The notes below the pieces were generated by a model that had not been told where the DNA came from, searched no databases, and saw only the letters and a list, made by a program, of their open reading frames with translations. Positions 1 through 10,313 of a stretch of DNA of 64,000 nt are shown here, piece after piece. The stretch's first letter is position 1. Every line of letters starts with the position of its first letter. The position numbers were made by a program, and so were the translations under genes. This stretch comes from Ziziphus jujuba (taxonomy: Eukaryota > Streptophyta > Magnoliopsida > Rosales > Rhamnaceae), in NCBI RefSeq assembly GCF_031755915.1, contig NC_083387.1:19179001-19243000 (forward strand), given 5' to 3'.

Positions 1-460
1 AATGCTGCATGAATTAAAGTTGATCAATCCAACGTGAAAGCAATCCAAGAGTGGCTAAAACCTACATCTATTACCCAAGTGAAGAGATTTCATGGCTTGG
101 CTAGTTTCTACTAAAGATTTGTCAAGTATTTTAGCACCATCGCAGCACCTTTGACCAAAGTTGTAAAGAAGAATGTTAGATTCAAATCGGGAGAAACACA
201 AGATAAATCTTTTAATTTGTTAAAAAAAAATTAACTAATGCACATTTACTAGTTTTGACTAATTTTTCTAAAACTCTTGAAATTAAATGTGATGCTTCGG
301 GTGTAGGTATTGGAGTTATTTTAATGCAAGAAGGAAGACCCATAGCATACTTTAGTGAGAAGCTAAATGGACCGGCAATGAAGTACCCCACGCATGACAA
401 AGAGATGTATGCATTGGTGAGGACTTTAGAGACATGGCAGCATTACTCATTGCCAAAAAA
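1..460 (+). pseudogene. RT/RNase H fragment of CRM-like element 1
   Basis: Translation gives the end of the RT domain (VDQSNVKAIQEW, then a broken FHGLASFY segment) and the start of RNase H ([18 protein letters not shown], then [18 protein letters not shown]). In Ty3/gypsy elements RNase H removes the RNA template during cDNA synthesis, and the Asp of CDASG is a catalytic residue. At least two stops and a frameshift near 230 break the frame. The frame from 255 runs through LETWQHY and is then fused abruptly to sequence from the end of integrase. Confidence 0.8.
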
Positions 461-537
461 GATGTTGCTGATTTATCTCCTTTTACTGCAGTTGATGATT
501 TGTATTTGAGGGCAAATCCTTTTCAAAAGGAGGGGAA

Positions 538-1669
538 TTATAAGAATCTGAACATGCCCGTGCAACCTACAACCCGTTGGGGTGCAGATCCTATACAGTT
601 GAAGACCGAGCCAATCACTAGGGCTCAAGCCAAGTGATGTAAGGACAAACTCACTGGTTTTATATAAGGAGTTATCAATTCTCAGGAGGGCTTATCAATC
701 CCTGAAGATTCAAAGTCTGTTTTAAGCATCCAAGTGGTGGAGGCCGATATGGACCAAGGTTGCTATTTTAGTGCATTTGTTGACTCCGGGCAGTAAGGTG
801 TGGGTTCAACACTTCTTGAACTCAAATAATATCACTAAGAGGTCATAGAAACAAGTCAAGGTAGAAGAAAAAGCATCCAAGAAGGCCATTTGCGTATGGA
901 AGGAATTTTTGGCCGAAATTGTTGTATTTGCCGCTGGCTTTGCTATATTTTGTTGATTTGGCATTTTCTCTCTGTTCCAATTAAAGGCAATGCATGGGAA
1001 TCATTATTAATCATACTTGGCATTCTACATGGCATATGGGAGCTGATTTGGAGCTTTACAAGCTGGAAATTGGTCAAAGATAGCTTAGTTGTCAAACTAG
1101 TCAACTAGTTTCCTAATTTGAGTTTAACTTTTGTTTTAGGAAACTATCTTTTATTTTGGTTTTTATTTTTTTATTTGCTGGAAAAATCAACTTAGGAAAG
1201 TTATAATTTTATTATTTTGATTGTAAATTAATTAATTCCTAATTCAAAATAAAGGAATTAATTAATACAAATTAATTTAGGAAAGGAGGGAGAAAATCGG
1301 CCAAGCTTGGTTTCCTAATCTCTTTGGCCGGTTTTGACTATTCTTTTAGGGTTTTATTTTGTTCTTTAAAAGCCTATTTAGAGGCTTATTTTCAATGAGA
1401 AATCAGCCTACATATTATTCAGAAATTTATTTGTGAGATAGAATTCTCTGAGTTCTCTTTGAACACCTAAAACACCATTAGAGAGTGAATGTTTTAGTTT
1501 GACTTATCAATAGGATATCAATAACCTATTGAGGCATGTTCATCATATACCAAGGTTTCTAGTCACAGGTTCATTAGGGGTTGAGGTGACCATAAGAATT
1601 TGAACTTAATTTTTCGATACGGGCTAATATAATACGGGTTTAGGAGCAAGTCGACCTAGATTCGTATCA
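538..1669 (+). repeat. 3' LTR of CRM-like element 1
   Basis: A purine-rich tract (AAAAGGAGGGGAA) precedes position 538, and the LTR ends TTCGTATCA at 1669. The body aligns by eye with the LTRs at 8362-9488 and 22635-23743. Like them it starts inside coding sequence (QPTTRWGADPI, then EPITRAQAK) that would extend the integrase C-terminus. The start is placed by comparison with the other two copies and may be off by a few bases, because the expected TG is not preserved. Confidence 0.7.
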
Positions 1670-2639
1670 AATTTTCTAGATTTTCAATAGCAAATTCATT
1701 ATGACTTCCTTAGGAGCGATCACTTTGGGTGTCAGGAAAGAACCCAAGGAGTAGTCCTATCAAATGGTATTTTAGAAATACTAGTATTACTAAACTGATG
1801 AAGTAAGGGAGAAAGAGAAAGCCATTTAGCTTTTAAAGAGTCATCTATAAATGTCATAGAGTGGGTGGGCAATGCATAAGGAATACATCTTAAACAAAGT
1901 GAAATGCCGTGAAAGAAAAAAAAAGTTGCTTGTGTGATCATTGAACTTTGTATGCATTGTAGGAATTGAATATCCTGAGAATGCATATTGTTGAAAGCGA
2001 AGTTCTAATTTGTGAAAAGTATATGGACAAAGCCAAGGATAACAAACCCAAAGATTCAAAGCTTTGTATAATTTGTCTTGGATTGGAGGAGAGCTTCAGA
2101 AGGCAATTTAGAAGAAAGAATCAAGGAAGGAAAATGGTTTATTAGATAAGTAAAAGCCTAGAATGCATGAGGCCAAAAGGATAAAAACATCGACACTTAA
2201 TGCATCAGACATAACCTATTTTCGATAATGTGTCAATGTCACTTAGCATATGAAACTTGTTGGGTTATATACAGTGGAGAGGCAAGATGTTCGATTCCAT
2301 ATGATGCCGAAAGTTTTTTAAGTCCTTGATACTCATCCCTCCATCAGTGTAAAAAGTTACAATAGGGGTAGAAAAATATTTTTCAATAGTATTTTTGAAT
2401 TTTTGAAAAATATTGAATATGTCAAATTTGTGATGCATAGGCTAAAGACAATTGTACTTAGTAAAATAATCTACGAAAATTATATAATAAGAAAAACCAC
2501 CAATTGATTGAATCGAGAAGCCGTTAAACATCTGAGTAAATAAAGTTTAATGGCTTCCTACTCTGAAAGTTGACACACCAAAAGGAATTTTATAGCTCTC
2601 GGAATATAAACATCAATCACAAAAAGACTCAACATAGGA
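1670..2639 (-). pseudogene. Ty1/copia integrase fragment
   Basis: The minus strand carries broken integrase sequence of a Ty1/copia element. Recognisable in order are a YYIIFVDYFTKYNCL-like segment (family pattern YxVxFxDDxSRxxW), FYTDGGM (family SDxGGE), the INRLP-like region near 2075-2120, and CYPWLCPYTFHKLELR followed by FSGYS (family CxPxxRPY...FLGYS). It has no LTRs of its own and is cut at both ends. It sits exactly between the end of CRM-like LTR 1 and the truncated 5' LTR of element 2. Either it invaded that LTR or it was joined there by deletion. Confidence 0.7.
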
Positions 2640-2821
2640 ATGAGTGTTTTAGTTTAACTTATCAATAGGCATTCTATCACCTATTGTGGCATCTTCATTA
2701 TATACCAAAGTTTCTAATCACAAATTGGTTAGAGGTTAAGGAGACCATTAGAACTTGAATATAATTAGATCTGGGCTAATATAATACACGTTTAAAAGCA
2801 AGCTGTCCAAGGTTCGTATCA
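2640..2821 (+). repeat. Truncated 5' LTR of CRM-like element 2
   Basis: Only the last 180 or so bases of the LTR remain, from the GAGTGTTTTAGTTTAACTT region to GGTTCGTATCA. The same segment ends the LTRs at 1669, 9488 and 23743. The missing upstream part is replaced by the minus-strand copia integrase fragment. Confidence 0.8.
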
Positions 2822-2822
2822 T

Positions 2823-2837
2823 TTGGTATCAAGGATG
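2823..2837 (+). other. Primer binding site (initiator Met tRNA type), CRM-like element 2
   Basis: TTGGTATCAAGGATG follows the LTR end almost directly. TGGTATCA matches the start of the usual plant primer site complementary to the 3' end of initiator Met tRNA (TGGTATCAGAGC). The second half has diverged. Confidence 0.65.
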
Positions 2838-3781
2838 AATTTTGTTTAGGTTTGATCTATCTTTATTTGCTTTATTTGTTTTTTGTGTTATTCTACAGTT
2901 TTAGCAGTAGATTAAGGTTACTTCTATCATCATACACGCTGTGTATTTTCTTTTTTAAAAAAAAATTCTTTCCTAGCTAAATTAGGATTTCCTTGTTTTA
3001 TCGTATTCTTGTTTCCTAGTTTGTTGGTTGTTTTTTATCATTCTTCTTGTTAATTTTGGTTTTTTTTTAATTTTTCTTTGTTGTTTAAGTCTTAAATATG
3101 TGCATTCATATATTCAAAAAAACAAAAAAAGAAAAATCGGTTTATTGAATTTGGTATTGAAATTTGTTGCTGAAATTTTCTTGGAGCTGCTATTTTGTTG
3201 ATTATTTATTCAATAGTTGGAGTTGCTGGAGAATTATTTTTATTGCTGGATATTCAAATTTTGGGTGCTTAAATTATTTGGATTAAAATTATTTAAAGGA
3301 ATTGATACAAAATTAGAATTACAAGAACAACAACCAATACTACTCTTTAATTTTATTCAAATTGAATCTTGTTTGAGTTTGAATTTCTTTCTCTAAAATT
3401 TCATTCTTGGATTATTAATTTCTTACCATCTAGTCCAGTTCTTATTAATTCCAAAAGTTTCTTGTTGATTTGCCTTATCTTGCCTAGAAAAGCCGAAAAC
3501 TATGTTTTGTTAATTCATTCGGTATTACTTTTTTTTCGCTACTGTTTGATTGATAAGTTTAATTAAAACATATTTGTGATCTAATTGCTGTTTTGTGGGT
3601 GTTTTAATTAGAACTTTGAGATAATTCATTGAGTGAAAAAAGGCAAGAGTGTGTGAGCTTAAAAGAGGGTAAAAGCCGAAACTAATGTGAAAACACGAAT
3701 GTCGAGACCTTGATTGAGTGAAACACATGAGGGGGTGATTTTTGGTCAGAATATATTTTATTTTGCATTATTCATACTAAC

Positions 3782-5112
3782 ATGGCAGATTCAAGGGTGA
3801 GAAGAGGAGATCCACCTTTAAGAATTAATGAAGAAGAGTCCGCGTAGAATTCCATCGTGGTTCCAAGCTACGGGGAGTGGTGAGCAAACGAATATGAGGG
3901 CTATATTGGAGCAATTGCAGTGGATGAATGCCAAATTTGATAACATAGATCAAAAGATGGATAGGATAGAAACATCACAAGGAGGCCCAAATATAAAGTT
4001 AGATGCTCATGGAGGTCGAGGGCGACCAATAGAAGAATTCGGGGGAAGTAACTTTGGAGATGACTTGGATGAGGGGTTTGATGAAATTTTTGAACCTCAA
4101 GGAAGGCCCATACGTGGGAGACCAGCAAGGAATGAAGCTGGTGATCTAGGGAATATCAAGGTAAACATTCCACCTTTCATGGGAAAAAGTTATCCGGAGG
4201 CATATTTAGAATGGGAGGAGAGAATGGAGATGATTTTTTATTGTCATAATTATTCAAAGGCCAAGAAGGTCAAGTTGGCAACAATGGAATTTGGTCATTA
4301 TGTACTCCAATGGTGGACCAATGAGCAAAACACCCGAAGGAGAGTTGGTGATGACTTGATCACTACATGGCGATAAATGAAAGGAGCCATGAGAAAGCAA
4401 TTCGTACCATCACACTATCATAAGTTGCTGCATCAAAGGCTTCAATCTTTATCTCAAGGAAGTAGGTCCCTGGAGGATTATTACAAGGAGATGGAGATGT
4501 TTATGATAAGGTTAAGCATGAATGGGATAGAGAAGCAACCATGGCAAGATTCCTTGGTGTTTTGTTTCGTGAGATAGCCAATCAACTAGAATTGCAACAA
4601 TATGTGGAATTTAAAGAGATGTTGCATATGGCTATTAAACTAGAGCATCAATTCAAGAGAAGGGGTGTAGGCTCACAGTTTAGGGGTGTTTCCAATAGTG
4701 GAAGATCAAATCCAAGTGCTTGGAGAAGCAATCCCATCTATGATTCAAAGCCAAAACCGAAAATTGGAGAAGAAAGTTCCAATTGGCCAAAAAGGAAGTC
4801 CAAACCCGAATCTATCCAAGCACCAAAGAATGAGGTAAAATCTGATCCTAAACCTTAAAGATCAAGAGAAATTATTTGTTTTAAGTGCTAGGGATGAGGA
4901 CACATCGCTAGCCAATGCCCGAATAGAAGGATCATGGTGCTGAAGGGTAATGGTGAGCTAGAATCAAAAAGTGAGGAAATTGGTGATGAAACCGAACAAG
5001 AGAAGGAGGAAGAGTTTGAAGGTGAGGCCGAAACTTTGAATGCTTCCCATGCAGAATTAAGCTTGGTTTCTAAGAGAGTGCTGGCTTCATACAAAGATGA
5101 GGATGAAATTTA
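3782..5112 (+). pseudogene. gag of CRM-like element 2
   Basis: An ATG at 3782 opens MADSRVRRGDPP but hits a stop after about 20 codons. The main frame continues from 3828 through a charged N-terminal region and the retrotransposon gag core (KVNIPPFMGKSYPEAYLEW, then HYHKLLHQRLQSLSQGSR and LEDYYKEMEMFMIRL). A CCHC knuckle lies near 4880-4920 (CFKC, a stop, GWGHIASQC). Gag would form the particle and bind the RNA. A TAA at 4374, a frameshift near 4541 and a TAG within the zinc knuckle (probably from CAG) break it. Confidence 0.85.
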
Positions 5113-5480
5113 AAGAGAGAACATCTTCCACACCCGATGTGAAATCCAAGGTAAAATTTGTAGTATGATTATTAATAGTGGAAGTTGTACCAATGTAATT
5201 AGTAATCTTATGGTAGTTAAACTAGGTTTTGTGTGATGTTGTGTCTATGCATGTGGACATATTTTACTTAGTAGGCCTTGGCAATTTGATAGAGATGCTA
5301 TTCATTATGGTAGAGAGAATAGTATTGTTTTTAGATTTAAAGGCAAAAAGGTCAAGTTGAAGGCATTAACTCCCAAAGAGGTGTACAAAGATCAAATACA
5401 AATACAATAGAGGAAGGTGGCCGAACAACTCAAGGAAAGAGCTAGCATGGCCCCCACGGCGACAACACCCATCCAAGGAG
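5113..5480 (+). pseudogene. Aspartic protease region of CRM-like element 2
   Basis: The frame after gag shows RCEIQGKICSMIINSGSCTN followed by VISN. This aligns with the plant Ty3 protease pattern in which the catalytic motif is D-(S/T/G)-G. Here the catalytic Asp codon reads AAT (Asn), consistent with a G to A change, so the enzyme would be inactive even without the TGA that follows near 5236. Downstream, a PWQFDRDAIHYGR-like segment marks the protease-RT linker. The stretch 5481-5760 is A-rich linker with no good frame. Confidence 0.75.
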
Positions 5481-5760
5481 TCCAAGCCATGCTAGACTGA
5501 CCAGGTAAGTGCTCTAAGACTCAAATTGAGTGGAAAAATCACGGAAAAGCCAAAAGTGAGGTGAGAAGGGGAGAGAAACCCGAGAGTGTGAGAGAAGTGA
5601 GAAAAGCCAAGAGTGAGAGCCAAACTGAAGGGAAGAAAGAAAAAAAAAAGAAAATAGAGGAAAAATATAAAAAAAAATTATTTGAGTTTTGGAGATGTTA
5701 ATAAAGCTATCTTGAGTAAGAAACCATTGCTAGTCATGATTTATAAAGATAATTATTTTA

Positions 5761-7075
5761 ATGATCAAGCTAACTTTGAAGAACTTGAATTGCCAAGTTC
5801 AATTCTTTCTCTTGCAAGATTTTGGAGATGTCTTTCCGGATGAAATTCCAAATGGATTACCACCTATTAAAGGGATTGAACATCAAATTGACTTTGTTCC
5901 AGGGGCTACCATACTAAATAGACCTACATATAGAAGTAATCCCGAAGGAATAAAGGATTACAAAAGTAGGTAAGTGAGTTACTTGATAAAGGTTACATTC
6001 GTAAAAGTATGAGTCCATGTGCTATTGTGGATTGCAGGGCTATAAATAATATCACCATTAAATATAGACATCCAATTCCTAGATTAGATTATATGCTTGA
6101 TGGTGCTTGCATGTTCACTAAAATTGATCTTAGGAGTGGATACCATCAAATAAGGATGAAAGAAGGTGATGAATAGAAAACGGCATTTAAGACTAAATAT
6201 GGGCTGTATGAATGGTTAGTCATGTCTTTTGGTTTAACTAATGCACCTAGTACTTTCATGAGGCTTATGAATCATGTTATGTGTCCATTTATTGGTAAAT
6301 TTGTAGTTGTATATTTTGATGATATTTTAGTATATAGCCGAAACTTAGATGAGCATGTAGAACATCTTAGGCAAGTTTTAAATACTCTTAGGAAAAAAAG
6401 GTTATTTACTAACATGAAAAAGTGTGACTTTGCAAAGATGAGCTAGTTTTCCTTGGATTTGTAGTAAGTGCTGCAGGAATTAAAGTTGATCAATCTAAAG
6501 TTCAAGCAATCAAGGAATGGCCGACGCCAACTTCTATCACACAAGTTAGAAGCTTTCTTGGCTTGGTAAGTTTTTATCAAAGATTTGTCAAGGACTTTAG
6601 TACCATCGCAGCACCTTTGAATGAAGTTGTAAGCAAGAATGTTGGCTTTAAATGGGGGGAAGTACAAGAAAAATCTTTTAATTTATTGAAAGAAAAATTA
6701 TGTAAGTCACCTTTATTAGTTTTGCCAAATTTTTCTAACACTTTTGAAATTGAATGTGATGCTTCGGGTGTAGGTATTGGAGCTGTATTAATGCAAGAAG
6801 GTAGGCCCATAGCCTACTTTAGTGAGAAATTAAATGGAGCTGCACTAAACTACTCGACATATGACAAGGAGATGTATGCTTTGGTGAGGGCTTTGGAAAT
6901 GTTGCAGCATTATCTCATGCCAAAAGAATTTGTGATTCATACGGATCATGAATCTTTGAAGCGCATAAAAGGCCAAGGAAAGCTCAACTGAAGGCATGCC
7001 AAGTGGATTAAATTCCATATGTGATCCACTACAAGAAATGTAAGGAAAATGTAGTTGCTGATGCATTATCCCCAA
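5761..7075 (+). pseudogene. Reverse transcriptase and RNase H of CRM-like element 2
   Basis: RT starts with FGDVFPDEIPNGLPPI and continues through [41 protein letters not shown] and the catalytic [11 protein letters not shown] (6308-6340). RNase H follows with [18 protein letters not shown] and the [13 protein letters not shown] region. Together they would copy element RNA into cDNA. About 16 codons between SPCA and VDCRAINN are missing, removing the conserved PKKDG segment. [11 protein letters not shown] lacks a further few residues. Stops at about 5971, 6176 and 6444 interrupt the frame. Confidence 0.85.
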
Positions 7076-8662
7076 GGTATGTTCTCTTTTCTGCCTTAGA
7101 TGCTAGATTGCTTGGTTTTGAACAATTAAAGGAACTTTATGAGCATGATAGTGACTTTGGAGAAATATTTAGAACCTGTTTGAAACATGGATTTAATAAA
7201 TTTTACATATTTGAGGGGTATTTATTTAGGGAAAACAAACTTTGTGTGCCTAATTGTAGCATTCGAGAGTTACTAGTTTGGTAAAGTCATGGGGGTGGTT
7301 TAATGGGTCATTTTGGTATTTTTAAAACTTTATTTTTACTGAAAGAACATTTTTATTGGCCTAACATGAAGAGAGATGTTGAGAGAAATATGTGAAAGGT
7401 GCTTGAAATGCCGAAAGACCAAGTCCATGTTGAAGCCGCACGGATTGTACCATCCTTTGCTGATTCCTTCCTATCCTTGGGTAGATTTGTCGATGGATTT
7501 TATTCTTGGTTTGCCTAGATCAAGGACAGGTAAGGATTCAATATTTGTTATTATGAATAGATTTTTTAAGATGGAACATTTTATTGCATGTAATAAAACT
7601 GATGATGCATCCAATGTTGTTAATTTATTTTTCAAAGAAATTGTGAGATTGCATGAAATGCCAAGGACTATTGTTTCGAATAGGGATGCTAAGTTCTTAA
7701 GTTATTTTTGGAAAAATTTATGGCTAATTTAGGTACTAAGCTTTTATTTTCAACTACTTGTCATCCACAAACTGATGGACAAACAGACATAGTGAATAAG
7801 ACTTTGTCTGCATTGTTGAGATTATTAATTAGTAGAAATTTAAGAACTTGGGAGGAATGTTTGCCGCATGTTGAATTTGCTTATAATAGGTCTTTGCATT
7901 CAGCGACTAAATTTACTCCATTTGAAATTGTTTATGGTTTTAATCCTTTGACTCCATTAGACTAACACCTTTACCTTCAAGTGAGCATGATTATCTAGAT
8001 GGAAAACAAAAAATTGATTTTGTAAAGCAGATTCATTAAAAGACTAAGGCAAATATTGAGAGGAGAACCGAGCAATTTGCAAGAATGCTAATCAAGGCCG
8101 AAAACAAGTTGTCTTTGAACTTGGAGATTGGGTTTGGTTACACTTAAGGAAGGAGAGATTTCCCGAACAGTAGAAGTCAAAATTAATGCCAAGAGGAGAT
8201 GGACCTTTTCAAGTTTTGGAGCGGATAAATGACAATGCTTACAAACTTGATTTGGCAGGTGAGTATAATGTTAGTGCTACATTTAATGTTGCTAATTTGT
8301 CTCCTTTTGCTGCAGGTGATGAATTTGATTTAAGGGTAAATCCTTTTCAAGAGGAGAGGAATGATGCAAATCCTCCCGAACCTGCACAACCGACAACCCA
8401 CTAGGGTGCCGACCCGATACAGATGAAGATTGGGCCGATCACTAGGGCTCAAGTTAAGAAGTTTAAGAACAATATTCCTGCCTTTATCCAGGGAGTAATT
8501 CATACTCAAAAGGGCTTATCCATACCTGAAGATCCAAGAGTTGTTCTGGGCATACAAGTGGTGGAAGTCGATACAGACCCGGGTAGCGGTTTTGGTGTAT
8601 TTATGGAGCCAGGGCAGTATGAAATGGTTCCAATGCTTCATGGATTCAATAAATATGTCTAA
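7076..8662 (+). pseudogene. Integrase of CRM-like element 2, with an extension into the 3' LTR
   Basis: Zinc-binding HHCC remnants ([12 protein letters not shown]) are followed by the core. The first catalytic Asp is kept ([11 protein letters not shown]). The second Asp is Asn (VSNRDAKF where the family has VSDRD). The Glu is Asp (TDGQTDIVN where the family has TDGQTEVVN). Two of three catalytic acids are therefore changed. The C-terminal part ([20 protein letters not shown], then FNVANLSPF) reaches the polypurine tract. The frame resumes inside the LTR at 8423-8662 (IGPITRAQVKKF to GSGFGVFME). Several stops and frameshifts are present. Confidence 0.85.
8349..8361 (+). other. Polypurine tract, CRM-like element 2
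   Basis: The purine run AAGAGGAGAGGAA ends exactly where the 3' LTR begins with TGATGC. This is where plus-strand DNA synthesis would be primed. It overlaps the integrase reading frame. Confidence 0.75.
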
Positions 8663-9488
8663 GAGCTCATGAAATCAAGTCAAGGTAGTTTCATAGGCAT
8701 ACAAAAAGGGGGTTTGTGCATGGCATGAAGGTTGGCCGGTTTTTGCTATATTTTATGATGGCTTTGCTGTATTTTGCTAAGTTGGTTTTTCTCTTTCTTC
8801 CAAGCAAGGAAAATGTATGAGAATCCATAATAAGCTTATTTTTCATCCTATAAAGCATATTGAAGCTAATTTGGAGCTCAAATTGGTCAAAGATTGGTCA
8901 AAGTCAACTTAGTCAAAAAGCTATTTTAGTTTCCTAATTTGATTCTACTTTTTGTTTTAGGAAATTACCATCACTGTTTGGGTTTTATTTATTTATTTGC
9001 TGGAAAAATAAGTTTGGGAAAGTTATTATTTTATTATTTTAATTGTAAATTAATTAATTTTTATTCAAAATAAAGGAATTAATTAATCCAAATTAGTTTA
9101 GGAAAGGATGCAAATTTTGACCACCTTTAGAAACAAAAAGCATGGCCGGTTTTAGCTTAGTTTCTTTTTAGGGTTTTATTTGTGACTTTGTAGCCTATTT
9201 AAAGGCTTATTTTTCAATAAGAAGATAGCTTGAATTTTATACAGAAATTTATTTGTGAGATTGAATTCTCTTTTTTTTTTTTAAACACCTAAAACACCAT
9301 TCGAGAATGCGTGTTTTAGTTTGACTTATCAATAGGCCTTCCATCACCTATTGTGGCATCTTCATTATATACCGAGGTTTCTAATCACAGGTTGGTTAAG
9401 GGTCAAGGTGACCATTAGAACTTAAATATAATTAGATTCGGGCTAATATAATACGGGTTTAGGAGCAGATCATCCTAGGTTCGTATCA
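8362..9488 (+). repeat. 3' LTR of CRM-like element 2
   Basis: This 1,127-bp LTR starts TGATGCAAATCC and ends GGTTCGTATCA. It aligns along its length with the LTRs at 538-1669 and 22635-23743. Its first 300 bp are coding for the integrase extension. The remainder is AT-rich non-coding sequence, with GAGTGTTTTAGTTTGACTT near its end shared by all copies. The following bases are TTAGT, with no 5' partner to compare. Confidence 0.85.
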
Positions 9489-10250
9489 TTAGTGAACCTT
9501 TTATTATTTGAAAAACTTGAGGTGATGATGTCAACATGTTGATGTCATTATATTGATGTAAGCAAACTATTTTTACTTTTGGATTCTTTGTTTTTTGTTA
9601 TTTTGTTATTTATTTATCCATTTTACTTTCTTTTCATTTATTTATTAAAAAAGTTTCATTCCTTAATTTACTTTTGGTTTTAAAAAAAAAAAATACCTAT
9701 GGTCAAAATTAAAAACCTTTGGCTTTCCGAAAAAGGCTTTGTTCCTAGTTGGTATAATAGTATAGGATTTTAGGTACTCATCTATTGTGAAACTTATTTT
9801 GTCTATATTATGGGTACCAATATAACATGTGTTGACATAGTAAATAGAACTTTAGGTTCTTACCTACCGTAAAACCTAATTTTATCCAATTTATGAGTGT
9901 TAATATAATATTGGCACCTAATTCATGAAATTAGCAATATGTCAATTCTTTCTCACTAGTTAATCAGGATCTATACGGGTAATTAGGCTACCATGTCGGT
10001 GGTTTTAAATACTTTGTAGGATACTTGGAATGATGGTGCAAGTTGATTGAATGTCATGAATCGCAGGTTTCGAGTTGCTCTATTGGTGATTTAGTTCAAT
10101 ATATTAGATTGTGGTGATTTGGTTGAATGTCTTTGGCCCATTTATGGGTATTTTTAATGCTACAAAAACCCTAACAATATTTATGTTCAATATTCTATTG
10201 AGGGGCTGAAATATAGTAATTGCATTATCTTATATTTTAAATGCTTTGCC
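9489..10250 (+). other. Non-coding stretch upstream of the copia gag
   Basis: AT-rich sequence without a supportable frame. It should contain the leader, and perhaps the 5' LTR, of the copia element that follows. However, I could not align it to the sequence after the copia polypurine tract at 15734, so no LTR is claimed. Confidence 0.4.
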
Positions 10251-10313
10251 GTGTTTGCTATTTTTATAGCTAGTAGCATCCTGAATATTCTATCAATGAC
10301 TACCATGATAAAA

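Larger units (their letters stand above)
1..1669 (+). mobile_element. CRM-like Ty3/gypsy remnant 1 (truncated at the window edge)
   Basis: This is the 3' part of a Ty3/gypsy retrotransposon. It begins inside reverse transcriptase at the window edge, passes through part of RNase H, jumps to the very end of pol, and finishes with a complete-looking 3' LTR ending in TTCGTATCA. It is closely related to the longer copy at 2640-9488, which shows what is missing. Stops and frameshifts make it non-functional. The integrase-coding stretch is absent through an internal deletion at about 445-465. Confidence 0.85.
2640..9488 (+). mobile_element. CRM-like Ty3/gypsy element 2 (decayed, nearly full length)
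   Basis: The order is 5' LTR remnant, primer site, leader, gag, protease, RT-RNase H, integrase, then a 1,127-bp 3' LTR. The final stretch of the integrase reading frame runs into the 3' LTR, a trait known for the CRM clade of chromoviruses; this and the RT wording suggest CRM, but the clade was not tested with a tree. The leader from about 2838 to 3781 is AT-rich and non-coding. Many stops and frameshifts, plus changed catalytic residues in protease and integrase, show it is dead. No matching direct repeat could be found because the 5' LTR is truncated. Confidence 0.85.
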
